Shown here piece after piece: positions 1 to 12,972 of a DNA stretch of 64,000 nt. The notes beneath the pieces are model-generated. The model saw only the letters and a program-made list of their open reading frames with translations, did not search any database and was not told the origin of the DNA. The stretch's first letter is position 1, and each line of letters starts with the position of its first letter. The DNA lies in NCBI GenBank assembly GCA_024500155.1, contig CM044876.1, positions 14,942,001 through 15,006,000 of the forward strand, in the 5' to 3' direction. Made by a program: the position numbers and the translations under genes. This stretch comes from Chenopodium formosanum. Its lineage: Eukaryota; Streptophyta; Magnoliopsida; Caryophyllales; Amaranthaceae.

Positions 1-1499
1 ATTTGCATCAACATGTTAATATGTAATACATAGTGTAACAAAAAAAAATTATGGTCGTCTTTTTATAGTATAGTTGAATTGGTTCATATTTGCCCCACAA
101 TGAAAGACATTTGATGATGACACGCATATCATTCTATGGAACAATGATCTGATTTGGGAAGATAGAGAATGTAAGAATATTTTTGAAAACAAATTTTGGT
201 GCTTCTTTTTTCTCTAGGAAATTGTACGACTGAATTTTTACTAGTTGCAACTTACAACCAACACCTCGTGTACGTAATATGTTACGGAGTACAAGTTACG
301 TGTCCAACATTTTAATAATTTGATTAGGCAAACATGAAAAGTACATGATCACTTAGCCCGATTAATTATAGCCGTGCTTTTACTTGAAATTAAATTTATC
401 ATTGTGACACAAAATAAAATTAGTTATTTTTAATTTATTGTATTATACCGTAATTTCCTTCATACTTGACTCGAATAGATCAGAAACTAAACTGAAAAAA
501 AAAAAATTACATGAATTTGACCTTAAATGAATCTAACATTACTAAATACTAATGAACATTTTGTGAATACCTTTTAAGACAATATATAGGTTACACTTTT
601 ACTTTAATTTATTGCTACATTATTCAATTTTTACAAGAATGGACTACTGTAAATGGAAGATGATTTTTTTAGACAATTCGAAATGAACGATGAAGATTGC
701 ATGATGAAGAGAAAGATGGTCATATTAAGAGAAGTTAGTTTTTTTGTGGCCAAGTGGGATTTGATGGGTTACAACTCAAGTAAATTCAAGAATCATATCA
801 TATCTTTTGAGGCAAAGTTGAGAGAAATATATATATTTAGAAATAAGAGCACTTTGCATATATACTTATTATAGTTATTGATATGGTTATTCAGAATAAT
901 TAAAGAAAATTATTGAAGATATGTGGAAGTGTATTGGATTCTTTTTGTTAGTTTGTCGATTTATTGTGATCCTAAATATATTTTTATTATATTGGCACCA
1001 AAATTAAAAGTCAAGAGTAGTTGTAGTTACACATAACTTTCCATTTTTTTTCCTTAGCATGCATATGCATAACGAGCCGAGTGGGCTGCTCGAGACTCAT
1101 CGGCTCAATAAAAGCTCGGTATAGGCTTGGCTTGAGTGAGCTTGACTCGAGCAAGGGTTTGGCTTGAGAGCTTAATGAGCCAACCATGAGCTATCTTTGG
1201 CCTATCATGCGACATGCCTCATTAAGTGGCCCAGCCCACATTTTTCAGCTTGAAACCGTCAGGCCAGTCCATTTATTTCTTTCTTCCATTACTTATTTTA
1301 CCATTTTCAACTCCATCATTTGTCCTCAGCTCTACTCATTTTTTGTTTTCATCATTTTTTCTAAGTGTTTACTCTCTACTTTTTTCTTTTTTTTTTTTTT
1401 TTAAAGAAAGTGTTACTCACTACTAGTAGTACTTTATTCCTTATATGACAATATTTTAATCATATTTAATTAACTATAACCCCACTTTATGACACAACA
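1..1499. other. AT-rich intergenic DNA, no gene seen
   Basis: The stretch is AT-rich with stop codons in every frame. A patch at about 1070-1185 is rich in GAGC/GCTCG words (GCTCGAGACTCATCGGCTC), which looks like a remnant of a repeated element, but I cannot assign it. The short open frame at 653-874 has no recognisable motif. Confidence 0.5.
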
Positions 1500-2270
1500 T
1501 TAAGCATTACAACTCATAGTTTGACCCAAACCCAAGAACGAGACAGCCCGTAACCAGGCAGAGGTGTGATCCCCTTGCTAAATTTTCATAAGGCAACCTG
1601 ACGTAGGGATAAGGAGAAAGTGGATTATGTAGATGCAGGTTTTGTGTAATATATATCTGCCAATAATTGTTCATGAGTTTGGGGGCAACGATTTCACTAA
1701 GGTTACTCATAAGGTCAGTCTCCACAGTCCTATTAAAAAGACTAAGAGGACCATCAACAGGCTGGTCCCAGACCAACAATACCAGAATTGCAAAGAAGCA
1801 TAGCCTGAATACCAGTAGATTGTAAACACGACGCAAGGAACGCATAGTGCCAAACATCACCTAATGAATAAACACCCAATCCTCCATAAGCAAAAGCTAA
1901 GTGGCAAGTCGCCATTTCCAATCACCAAAACCAGGCCCAACAGCAGTGACAATACGTTGCAAAGAAACTCGAAGGGCCACATCAAAAGATAGCTAGGCCG
2001 CTTCAAAAAGATGTGGGGGACAAGTGCACATAGAAAGTAGAGTTTTGGAAACTCTAGTAGTCTATTACACGCACAAAGTAGTAACAATTCACATTGGGGG
2101 ATCATCAAGCTTAGCAACAACATCCATTAACACAGTGGTCTTCGATACTCTCTGCGAAACAAGTTTAATACAAAAAAAATTGAGGAATCTGACATGACCG
2201 CCAAGCAACTTAACAGTTAACACCATACATAGGACGAGCAATATCGGAAGGAAAGACACCCACGAGACAG
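1500..2270 (-). pseudogene. decayed reverse-transcriptase-type protein remnant
   Basis: Read on the minus strand and allowing frame changes, this stretch contains peptide pieces in a sensible order: a leucine-rich segment after KLDDPQCELLLL (about 2110-2070), GFGDWKWRLAT (about 1930), GGLGVYSLGDVWHYAFLAS (about 1890-1840) and NLSEIVAPKLM (about 1690). These resemble the C-terminal part of a protein family annotated in many plant genomes as reverse-transcriptase-domain proteins; that assignment is from memory. Several frameshifts and stops separate the pieces, so it is non-functional. It is less AT-rich than its surroundings. It ends abruptly near 1500, and the upstream catalytic part is not seen. 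It could be a LINE-like or another retroelement fragment. Confidence 0.45.
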
Positions 2271-2313
2271 CTACGTGAGTCCTCCGCGGGCCAGATACTT
2301 TTGTTTTCTCATT

Positions 2314-2314
2314 G

Positions 2315-2352
<38 letters not shown>
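2314..2352. repeat. (ATT)n microsatellite
   Basis: About twelve consecutive ATT triplets. A shorter (ATT)n run lies at about 3477-3497. Confidence 0.9.
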
Positions 2353-2353
<1 letters not shown>

Positions 2354-2572
2354 AAAAAAACCTACGGAGTCAATCAATTTACAAGAAATTGGTAGGGAGC
2401 CGAGATACAATCTGGGCCCCCACCCCTGTAGCTATAATAAACTCGTTTCTGCTGAAGATGTGAGTAGCTGCACGAGCACAAATATCCTAAGTCTTAGCGA
2501 ACGCCAGAACCCGCTTCAGCAACGCAATAAAATCCTTCTCTGATCCCCCCAACGAAAAAAAGGAGAAAATAT

Positions 2573-2872
2573 TACTCCCTTCGTTCTCTTTTGATAGTCC
2601 CTTATGGCATTTTTCACGGGATTTAATAAACACAAATAAGAATAGTTAAAGTACATTAAAAAAGTAAATTGACATTAGTATGCAAAAAAAAGTAGAGAGA
2701 GAAAATAATAAAAGTAAATGGGAAAACTAAATTTACATGGGATAGTTAAATTTGCACAAATATTGTTGCAAATTGGAGGGAATATTTGTAAAAAATTAAA
2801 ATTAACGGTTGTTGGAAAAAGCAAATGGGGTGAACATTTTAGGACTAAAATTTGTCCAAAAGGGACTATTAA
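2573..2872. mobile_element. degenerate Stowaway-type MITE
   Basis: The left end reads ACTCCCTTCGTTCTCTTTTG followed by ATAGTCCCTT, and the right end contains AAAGGGACTAT, its complement. The outermost CTCCCTCCG part of the right terminal repeat is missing, so the element is worn at that side. Confidence 0.45.
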
Positions 2873-4788
2873 TTATTATTATTGTTAAATTAATTATTAT
2901 TAATTAATTGCTATATTATTATTAATAATTAATGTAATTAATGATTATTAGTAAATATTATAATTAATTGTTTTTTTTTGACAACATAATTAATTGTTAT
3001 TGAATTAATAGATATAGGTTTCAAAAAAATATATATAGATATTAATAATAAATTTTGGCTGATTTTTGTTCAAATTCCCAAAATTTAATACTTTGTAAAA
3101 TGATACGGATTAGCTTAGTAATCTACATCACTTATTCAAATATAGGCACTTTTGGGCCCAAAATAATCTTTTTTTTTTTTAATTCCTACAAACTCTTCTA
3201 AATGTCCAATTTATTTTTCCCAAATTAATTTTTGTAACTTATATTCCTCCCACTTAATTTGTATTTCTTAAGTATGGATTTAAGTTTCTAACCCCTATTT
3301 TTCTCCAAATTTTTAATTACTGAAAAAAAAGGTTGGAAAATTAAGTAAGAATAATAAATGGGAGAAGTAATTTAAAAATAAAACCACAAAAGTTAATTAA
3401 ATTAGGAAAATTTTAGATTATTTGGATCAAATGTTGCTTGAGATTACATTTTCACCAAATTATTGCATGGGTTGATTATTATTATTATTATTATTTTTTA
3501 CCATATTATCACCGGGGTTTTTATTTTTTTCCCTGAATTGTCGCTAAGGCAAGGGCAGAGGCGGGAGGGGACCTGGTAGGGCACGTGCCCAACTAGTTTT
3601 TATTTTGTTTTTCTTTTGTATTTATTTATTCATTTTTATTTTTCTTTAATAAAAAAAATCGTAAAACAAACCTAACAAGATCTGCACACAATTTAACTAC
3701 TTTAATTTGCTAACGGGTCTAGTATTTTCAATCTTAGATCATGTACTTAATACATTAGATGCTGTATATATGGATGAGTATTGTGATTCATCTTATGTTC
3801 TACATTATTATATTGTCCGATTGCCCTTTTCAAGTATTGTTAATCCTATTTAATCTTTAATCATGTTAATAGTGAGCGAGCTTCCTTGATTGTAACAATA
3901 CTTATTTTACCTCATATTGAAATGTTACTTGTCAATTACCACTTCGATCTGGTTCTAGCTGATAAATATCTTATTGATGATATTTCTTTCGTAATGGTAG
4001 TCTATGTTAATTGGCTATTCAAATTATTTTTATTATTAAACGTGATTATATTGTTGTCAATTAGTACGTATTAGTCAGTGGTGCCCTACCAACGTTAAAA
4101 TAATCATGACTCCCCCACTGGCTAAGGGTCTTTTTTTCTAAGCCAATCTAGTCAATTGACCAAATATTTTGAGTGGTAAATTGAAAAATGAGTTTCATGA
4201 TCTGAGATGCAATAAGATAAAAGTAATAGTAGTAACCTCATCATCACTATTGCATGATATTGTGAGGGGCAAATAATTGATTCAACAAAGATAGAAACAT
4301 CTTGTTAGACACTTAAGAAACCCGAGTGATTGTTTTGCTAATTTGATGAATTTAATTGAATCCATGACATAAGAATAAGATAGAATTTGTAAGCCAAAGC
4401 CCTATAATCCTATATAATTATGATTGAATTGTGAACCTCATTATCACTATTACTTCGTTTATACGCAATTGGATGTGAAGCCTTGGAATTTGACATAATT
4501 TATGATAGTGTGAGGAGCTTGTCCTTAAAAAACTGCTTAATATGTGTTCAGTGTTTTAAGTATACGTCTACAAATGTTAGGACTTATGAGTTATGAGATG
4601 ACTTACGAATAGATAAATTACACTAGCTGATAGGATAAAATGTCCAATTAATAATGATCACAGATTCCTAGAATGCCACAAACTTTGAGTTCTCTCATAC
4701 AGTTGTACTTTCCATATATTATTCCTTAAATGGTTCTTATATTACGGAAACTAATCCCACTGAATAGAAACGAAGGATGTATTAGATT
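2873..4788. other. AT-rich intergenic DNA with old repeat fragments
   Basis: No gene seen. A segment at about 3450-3545 (TTATTGCATGGGTTGATTATT, then TTATCACCGGGGTTTTT) has a diverged relative at about 5640-5720 (ATGTTGCATAGGGTTATTATT, then TTATCGCCGAAGTTTTT), indicating an old dispersed repeat. Around 3540-3600 is a GC-richer patch ending GGGCACGTGCCC. Confidence 0.4.
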
Positions 4789-4806
4789 AATCATATATCC
4801 TTTAGA

Positions 4807-4900
4807 GAGTGAGGGATAGCTCAAGTGGTTAGAATTCCCTTCCGGTTCTAGAAGATCCTGGGATCGATTTTCACCCCCGCCCTTGTGGCTCTCTAAACAC
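4807..4900 (+). mobile_element. intact short tRNA-derived SINE
   Basis: A 94-bp body is bracketed by a perfect 18-bp direct repeat, AATCATATATCCTTTAGA, at 4789-4806 and 4901-4918. The body starts GAGTGAGGGATAGCTCAAG and contains an RNA polymerase III box A (TAGCTCAAGTGG) and a box B-like GGATCGATTTTC at tRNA-like spacing. It ends CTCTCTAAACAC without a poly(A) tail. A long perfect target duplication means target-primed insertion by a LINE reverse transcriptase and a recent date. It is not a tRNA gene: no acceptor stem pairs. Confidence 0.85.
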
Positions 4901-4918
4901 AATCATATATCCTTTAGA

Positions 4919-6040
4919 AATTCCACATTGAAATACAATTAAATTCGTTATAAATTAGGAGTTATCCTTATAGGGATTAGAGTTGCCATAAAAATCGTTA
5001 ACAATGACCCTCAAATTGACCGTCTTACACTAAAATTTACGTAAGCCCACCTTATTGGAGACATATTGATACAAGAAAAGTATATATGTTCAGAACTTAA
5101 TTTTTCTAATTTAAACTAAGTATTCTTACTTGATCCGAAAAGTAATAAAGTATTGAAATAAGGCGAGCTAAGCATAGGCTAACCTTCTTAAAACATAATG
5201 CTGATCAAACTATAACACTTAAAAAAACATAAAACTCCGGAGATAGTACAAAATCATTATGACACAGAGTATATATTATAGTTTGGTCCATGTTCAGATC
5301 AACTGGTTATGATTCTTATGAATAGATTAAGTAAAAATTACAAAAAAAAAAAATTAAAATAAAGTAAATAAAAAATTAAGAGATCTTATTGTTTTGCATT
5401 TAACCAATCATGCTATAAAACATTTTTCTTAATTAAGTTATGAACAATTGACCAAATTTGTATAGAAAACGACATTTAGCGACAATTTAAATTTAAAAAA
5501 CACACAAAAAAAAAGAAAAAAAAAAAGATTAAATTAGGACTTTTGGAGTGTTTGTAAAAAAAAATAGTTTTTTTTTTCATTTTTTCTAATAGCTAGTTTT
5601 TTTTTTTTTTTTTTTCATATAAATGTCACTTTTTTTTACAAAAATGTTGCATAGGGTTATTATTTTTTTTAATCAAATTATCGCCGAAGTTTTTTTTTTC
5701 CAAATTATAGGTCTTTTCATTCCTACCAATCTCGTCAATTGGCCTCAAAGGCCTAACACAGCATAATTTACTCTTTTTTTTTAAGCCATAGCACAATTTA
5801 CTAAATGACACCAGCCATGACAATTATTTTTGACGGGGCAATGACAATTATTAAACTACTTTTTGCATGTATTATTTATTCTAATAAAGTAGGGTAGTTT
5901 AACAACATTAACCTAATCATGTAATGTATAAGATGCACAAGATCTCACTGTATCAGTATAAATCCAGCTCTAACTTAATTAATCAAATAAAATTAAGGAA
6001 ACAATTAAAATATAATGAGAAAAAAAAAGGGAAAATTGGT
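4919..6040. other. AT-rich intergenic DNA
   Basis: Homopolymeric A and T tracts and no supported gene. It holds the diverged partner (about 5640-5720) of the repeat at 3450-3545. Confidence 0.4.
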
Positions 6041-6041
6041 A

Positions 6042-6334
6042 CTCCCTCCGTCCCTAAATTACATTCCTCCTTTCTATTTTTGGTATTTCAAAATTACATT
6101 CCTCCTTTCTATTTTTGGTAAGTTTTTTTAGTAAATCAAGGTTAAAAATTTTCAATTAGGAGCATGTGATTGGTCCTTGTTTTTTGCAAAGGATTGATGA
6201 CATGTCATGAGTAATAACTGGTCTATCTTTATACTTTCTATTGCATTATCTAATTATTGTTATTTGTCTTATTCTTCCCTTTTTAATTTCCGTGTAAATT
6301 TCCAAACATGAATGTAATTTAGGGACGGAGGGAG
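6042..6334. mobile_element. Stowaway MITE
   Basis: Near-perfect terminal inverted repeats begin CTCCCTCCGTCCCTAAATTA and end with the complement, flanked by TA/TA. The length is 293 bp. Near the left end the words AAATTACATTCCTCCTTTCT are tandemly duplicated (about 6055-6120). It lies just downstream of the DNase I-like gene. Confidence 0.9.
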
Positions 6335-6500
6335 TAGATAATAAGCTCACTATAAAATAGTACAAGTAACAAACTCACGTTATTTATTGTACTCTCCTAT
6401 AAATCAACAATTAGCACACATGCACTCTATACATTAATTAAGCTACAAAAATGAGAAAAATAAATCAAATAAAATAAAATTTGAAAATATATCATTAGTG

Positions 6501-7765
6501 TCATCTCATGTCTGTGCTCCAAATGCCCTTTGATGGTGAACTAGCTGTTATTCTTACTACTCTTTTTTTAGGCGTAGTTTGTTGCTTCTTTTTCGAGGCA
6601 ATTTCTTGAACGTTTTCATTTTTCTTTAATAAGTCGACCTTCACTATGTGATGATCCGATGTTCCCTTAGACGATATAACTGCATATGATCCAGGCACGA
6701 ATGTGTATCCGAGGTTTGGGGATGCTAGTATGTAATCCAATCTGGTTCCGTATTTACATGTACCTTGCACACCTAATTAAAATATAAACAACACACGTTA
6801 GAATGTCACGAAGCCTAACACAGAATGTGTAACAAAATTGTTATGCAAATTAGGGGGTTTCATACTTTGGCCTTTCGCGATCATGACTACCGATTCACAT
6901 TCCCCTGCAAACTCCTTAGCATCTGTGTACTCCTTGTCTTTCAAGTACCTCATCACCTCTGTTTTCGGGGTAGGCTTTCCAATTTCTTCGTAATACTACA
7001 AACATTGTACAAACAAATTACATTATCAACATAACAACAAATTCTAGACATTCGCGCAATGGTCCAATCCCACAGTGATAAAATTGCAAAGAACAGAAAT
7101 AATTACCTTGACAATATCAGTCCATCTTTCTTGTGAGTAATCACATTCTTCCAAGGAATTAAGACCTCCAGCTAAAATATGAGGTTCATTATTAGACTCA
7201 ATTATTGCATTAATCTGCTTCATTCTCCAATTTTCATCTAAATGATCAAGATGAGTGCAGTAAAAATTCATTTCACCAACTTCAGGAACATCAATTGTTG
7301 TCTTTAGAACATTCCTGCATCCAAATACCATTATTAATATTATTTTTTTCAGTATTTTTCTAATATTCAACCTTATCATATAAATTAAAATAATTTAAAC
7401 AAAACAAGATAAAATATACTGTATTGCTTATATCATGATATTATAAATATAAGACATCATCACAATGGTCCCATTGTCAGATGTAGTTGAAGCAGGTGAA
7501 CTGCAACAACAAAAATATTTTACTAACAACCATATCCCAACTCAGATTTGGAAAGAGATACATAGTAATATACTACCTATTCTTAATACTTCTTTCATTG
7601 AAGTTTCATGCATCCTGAAATACATTATTTACCATTGATATATTAGGTTTTGATTATACTTTATTTAAAACTGATATTTTGAAAGTATATACTACATGTC
7701 TACATCCATTACATTTAATTATAACTTTAAAATATTTTATATCTTACAAGTAATACTTTAAAATG

Positions 7766-7825
<60 letters not shown>

Positions 7826-10800
7826 TCTAAAATTCTAAAAATATCTAACAATATCCCCGCAAGAATATTATTTACATAAAACTCAAAATATGAATTCTAA
7901 TAGATGGTCAAAGGGTAACGAATGAGGTAATCTAAATGTTGCAATAATTTAAGAGTGGGGGACAGTGTATAATACTATGTACTCCCTCCGTCCCAAAAAG
8001 AACGAGTGAACGACCCATTTGGCCAAAACTTTGTCCCAAATAGAATGACCCATTTGCATTAAAATACCCACCAATTTGCTACAATATTTGTGCAAAATTA
8101 GCTTCCCCATATAAATATTTGATTTTCCATGTTATATTATTACTTTCTCTCTCCATTTTTTTACAAACCCCATGTAAATTTATCTTTCCAATATATTTTT
8201 ACTTCTTTTTACTTAACATCCTTAATACCCGCGTAATCAACCCAAATGGGTCGTTCTTTTTGGGACGGAGGTATAAAAAAAAATACTCGTAATTTGTAAG
8301 TGTTAAGTTGTTAACCATTTAGCGTTACTCTTTCGAGAAGAACTTCATTACACACATAACAGTTATTGAGTATTTGAGCTGTAAGATACACCTCACCCAC
8401 CCCTATTTTTAATCATATTTGAGCATGGATTTGATATTATTGACTATCTAGGGAAGCTAAACTAGTAAAGCTTAATGATAGCAAGTTGGTAAGGTATAAA
8501 CTTGACTTAGGAATCAGGATAATTCTATTAATCTAATGACATAAATATTGACTTAGAATGGAATATTTGCTTATTTTTGAAGGAAACCATGTATTCCTTC
8601 AAGATCAATTATTTGAATCTTGAAGAATTGATTAGCACTGAGGAAAATTATAAGTTATGCCCAAATCACTAAAGTTTGAAAGCTAGTTTTTATTAGAAAA
8701 CTCAATTTAGCAAAATAAATTTAAATCAACGTGTTTTCCTACAAATTAAAAACAGACTTTAGCAATATTTGAAGCATAGCACAAGTCTTTCAAATCAAAC
8801 TTATTTATATGCAAATGTTTATTTAGTTCATAGATCATATAATTCACCGTAATTAATATGTGCATTGGTGATTCCACACATGAGTTTATTGATTGAACTC
8901 TAAATTCTCTAGCCGATGAGCTATCCAAATACATTCCTATTTAATATATATATCTTCCAATAAAAACAAGTGTGCACATTTCTTTTCCCGTTGTATCTTG
9001 CTCATGGTACAACAAAGGTAGTTACTTTACCCATGTGATTGTACACCCTAAGGCTCCCGTCTTTTCTCACCTCTCCCTTCCACGGTAATTGCTAACCAAA
9101 CACATTGTTAAGGTAGACTATTTTTTCCGTCACAAAAAGGTAGACTACCTTTTCCAAATTGCATGACAACTCTAATGAAGGACAATTTGTACATTGATTG
9201 CAAACTATTCTTTAAAATATCAAAAAGTATGATAAAGCCAACCCATTATTGGAATAAAGGATAGATGATCATAAGTGGCTTTGCCTTGGTCCTTAGACAA
9301 AACACAACAGAAATGTCCAATGCCGCGTACGTCAACTACCCTACCGTATCTACAGTTGTAATCCTCTCAATTATTTACCAATTGTTTTTCTATTATTTTT
9401 TTTTAATACTTTATTTTACAAACCAAACTGATTTTAAATATAAACATAAAATATTCTCCCAGCTTAAAACAACACGACTTAAAATGAAATGACTTGATCA
9501 AAATTATTTTATAGATACAACAATCTACATAACTCAAATTAGAAATGACCCGACCCAACTAAACCCAACATGAACCTGATCGATAACCTGAATAGCAGAA
9601 TTGCGACCTCAAGATTTTCATGTTAAGTGGACCAAGTTTACAACTTGTTAATGCACATCAATTAATCCGTGACTCTTAGAAAATATAACTAGTGCGGACC
9701 AACGAAAAACTAGTATTGTAAATGATGACCCACAAATAAAGGACATTACCTATCCATGTTTCTAAAAGCAAGTAAGATTATGTGCTATTCATTCATAATT
9801 TATCGCCCATCATCTAGAAAATGTGATGACTCCCTTTTTTGGCCAATTTTTATTGAGAAGTTACAGTTTTAGGGATTGGATTTTAGCCTCACGGAAAAGC
9901 ACATATGATTAGGTAGCTTTTTTCTAAGTTGATGCTACTTTTTAAGCTTGTTCTTGTTAGAATTTTGTGCAACTTTAGTTGGACAGCTAATATTCTAGCT
10001 ATTGAGCAATATGACTCGTTTTCATTTTCTTTATTTATTATGTATGCGTTTATTTATAGTTGTTTTAATTATCAAAACAGTTACGTATATTAATACTAGT
10101 ATGATGTAAACATGTAAAATTGACATCTGAAATAAATGAATGTGTAGTGTTCGACATACATTCTAAAATTGACAAAATTGATTAATTTAACCAATACATT
10201 ATTAAAGTTTAAAATGCAAATTCGCTAAATTAATGAAAAATAGATGATAATATGTGGATGTTGAGAGTTTGATATTTAAAGGAAAATGCTATACATAGCC
10301 CTTAGGGCTACAGTGTCATTCAGAAACTTGTGTGTATTAAGCTACTACAAATTATTTATTTGCTTTATTGTGTGTGCAAGACATCCTTTACACATTATGT
10401 AGTATAAGTCTATAAATGAACACACTAGTTAGACAGAGTGTCTATTCTTTCTAGTGATTGTTTTCCTAATAGTTAAGTTGTGAAAATGAAACAAGGACAA
10501 CAACAATTTACTAGCCAATACAATACTTTGTATATGGCAACCCGGGATATAAAATACAGTATATAACAACACCCTTTACTATGAATTTAAAAAAAAATTC
10601 TTTATCATAGTATAATATTTTCATACTTAATATCATGACATGGTAATATACTAATATAGATAAACTAACCTATAATTTCCTTATAAACTAAGCTCAATGC
10701 AAAAAAGTAAAAATAAAAAAAATAAAAAAAAATATTAAAAATAGAGATTAAATAATTTGACTAGAAGAGTAAAAAATTGAACCAACTAACCCGAAAAATC

Positions 10801-12972
10801 AAATTCAGATTTCAACTCATATTGACATAATAATTTAGTATGAAGTTTAAAATAGACCGAACGTAACTTAATCTCACCAAATCCGACCTAGTTACTCGAA
10901 TTGATACCTCTAAAATCGACACATACGAAGTATTATTAATTGTGTAATGGCACAACCGCACAAGTGACATTTCCAAAATTCTTATCCTAGCATAGATAAT
11001 CAAGGTGAAAGTAGTCTTTAGTGAACTTTCTAAGAATCTTCATGCTCAAGTTTTTAACAAAGTAATCATTTCAAAAGATGCCAAAGATTAGGTACCCCTT
11101 TTTCCAAAATAAAAAGTAGTAGAAGCTTTTTAGCTTGTTTACTTTGAATATATTATTCGAAGAAGACTACTCCTTCAAAGGTACTACTACTGGATATTGA
11201 GATGTACTAGACATCACCAACAAGTTTTTTTGCTACAGCTGGTGAAGACATTGACAGTTTTTCTAATTACGGATTATATTTTTAAATAGAAGGCTAGAAG
11301 AATTAGCTAGGTTTCACACTTTGAGTCGCGAAGGTAGAGGTCGAATCTCATGAATCTCATGCTAGAAGAAATTTTCTTAATAATCTTTTATCTTAAAACG
11401 AGTCTTCTCCTAGCCACAAAAATATTGAGTAAAACAGTTTGTGTTTAAACATATGATTAAGTACGAAGTACTTCATATATCTAGGTGAATAAAAAGTCAC
11501 TGTGTTCTAAGTTCTAACCCTTATAATCAATAGATCATACAAGTTAACATACTTGCACCATTAAAATAGTTTCGTCCTTTCTAATCTATTCTCAACCATT
11601 CATTTAACGATGGACTGCATATAAGCAACACATATATTTTCTAAAATAGTAGGAAAACAAAATAGATTTTAAAATTCATAACAAAACTACGTGTTATTTG
11701 ATGTTAACAATATTTATTAATCCATAATCATTATCTTTAATCTTCTTAAATTTAACCATAAAAATAATTTACTTCTATTTTAGAAGAAACTTTTTTTTTT
11801 TTTTTGCTATCACTAAAATATTATTTGTGACTATTAATGACGAATAGAATTATATTATTGTTACAGTAAAACCAAGGATTAAAGTACAATATACCAAGCA
11901 TATAGCATGTCAAAACAGAGGATAAAACAGAGAACAACAGCAACAAAAACAAAAACAAAGAACGAACATACAAAAAACAAACAAAAAACTGCACATAAAA
12001 CAGAGGAAAACAGAGCATAAATTAAAAAAAAAAAAATTAAAAGACAAACCTGAAATCAGTATCATCAAAAATCTTCTGAACTTTGTACTTCTTAATAGGC
12101 CATTTAGAAAGAACGGCATTTCCATATTCAGGCGCCCAACTCTCAGCAAACACATAATTCATCCCTAATGCATCAGCCAAATCTGATAACGGCTTCATTT
12201 CTCGCTCTTCTTCTGCCTTAACATCTTGCAGTGCAAGTATATCTGCATCAAGCTCTCTCAGCACATCAACAATTGCTCTGTTACTCCTCAAGAATCGGTC
12301 TCCTCGATCAGTAACATCTCGGCCTGTTGATAAGCACCTTGTAGGAGTACTCCCCTCTTCGGCGAACCCAATTCTTCGGCTTCGTCCTAGAGATATCTCA
12401 TTATCAGGCAAATTGATTGATACCCTTAATCTTGATTTTGCAAATTTTTGCTGTTTTGTTAAACAATCAGCAGCAACATTAATGTTATTGCTGTTGCTAT
12501 TGTTGCTGTTGTTTAGGGTATTACTATTAGATTTGGTGCTTGGGTGAATAGGAGATTGCTTGAGAATGCTTTTAGGGCGATCATTTAATGATTTAGCCTT
12601 GAAGCTGTTTTGATAAGGACGTTTTTGGAATCTGGAGAAATCGTCGGAGTTTGGTACGACGGCGGGTGCCATAGAAAAAAGGGCAGCATTGAATGTAGCG
12701 ATTCGGATAGGTTTTCGGGTATTACTCATTTGAGTGTTTGGGTACACGGTCGCGTGTTTTGGGTTCAGTGGCTTCAACTGAATGTTATGATTGTTATTAT
12801 TGTTGTTATTGTTATTGTTACGGTTATCATTATAGTGTTGAAAATGAGAGTCGGAGTTGGAGTCGGGTTTAGGGAATTTTCTAATGACGATTTTGGGGTT
12901 GGAATGACGGCGGGAGGACCACCGGAGACGGTGGCAGAGGAGGCGGAGGTTTTTGTTGAGAAGTTTGAGCAT
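6501..12972 (-). CDS. endonuclease/exonuclease/phosphatase-fold (DNase I-like) protein
   Basis: Four exons on the minus strand join in frame: 12972-12050, 7314-7107, 6995-6866 and 6772-6501, totalling 1533 nt (510 residues plus TGA). All introns are GT-AG. The N-terminal ~100 residues are basic and low-complexity (an Asn run). The fold begins at IRIATFNAALFS (about residue 90), and the motifs follow in order: ALQDVKAEEE, YCTHLDHLDENW, LAGGLNSLEE, YGTRLDYILAS and KGTSDHHIVKVDLL. The family hydrolyses phosphodiester or phosphomonoester bonds. Two usually catalytic positions differ: LQE is LQD and GDFN is GGLN. I recall the same changes in the Arabidopsis relative (At2g48030 type), so they are probably family features and the substrate is unknown. 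Intron 1 (4.7 kb) carries a Stowaway MITE and an (AT)n run. The ATG at 12972 is the first of a long open exon. Confidence 0.88.
7769..7820. repeat. (AT)n microsatellite in intron 1
   Basis: An uninterrupted run of about 26 AT dinucleotides lies in the first intron of the DNase I-like gene. Confidence 0.95.
7982..8271. mobile_element. Stowaway MITE inside an intron
   Basis: The left end is CTCCCTCCGTCCCAAAAAG and the right end CTTTTTGGGACGGAGG; flanking TA is present. The inverted repeats continue inwards (ACGACCCATTTGG and CCCAAATGGGTCGT). The right end lacks the last three bases of the consensus. Confidence 0.85.
8272..12049. other. remainder of intron 1 of the DNase I-like gene
   Basis: AT-rich with no coding signal. 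A box B-like word (AGAGGTCGAATCTC, about 11338) may be a SINE scrap. Patches rich in GACCCGACC-type words (about 9547 and 10850) look like worn repeats. Confidence 0.4.

Noticed and set aside
653..874. 73-residue open frame
   Set aside because: No motif, no upstream signals, AT-rich context; length is within chance for this region.
1186..1426. overlapping Phe-rich open frames
   Set aside because: Created by a long T-tract; no protein-like features beyond hydrophobic composition.
4807..4900. tRNA gene, because box A and box B are present
   Set aside because: There is no acceptor-stem pairing and the unit is flanked by a perfect 18-bp duplication, so it is a SINE.
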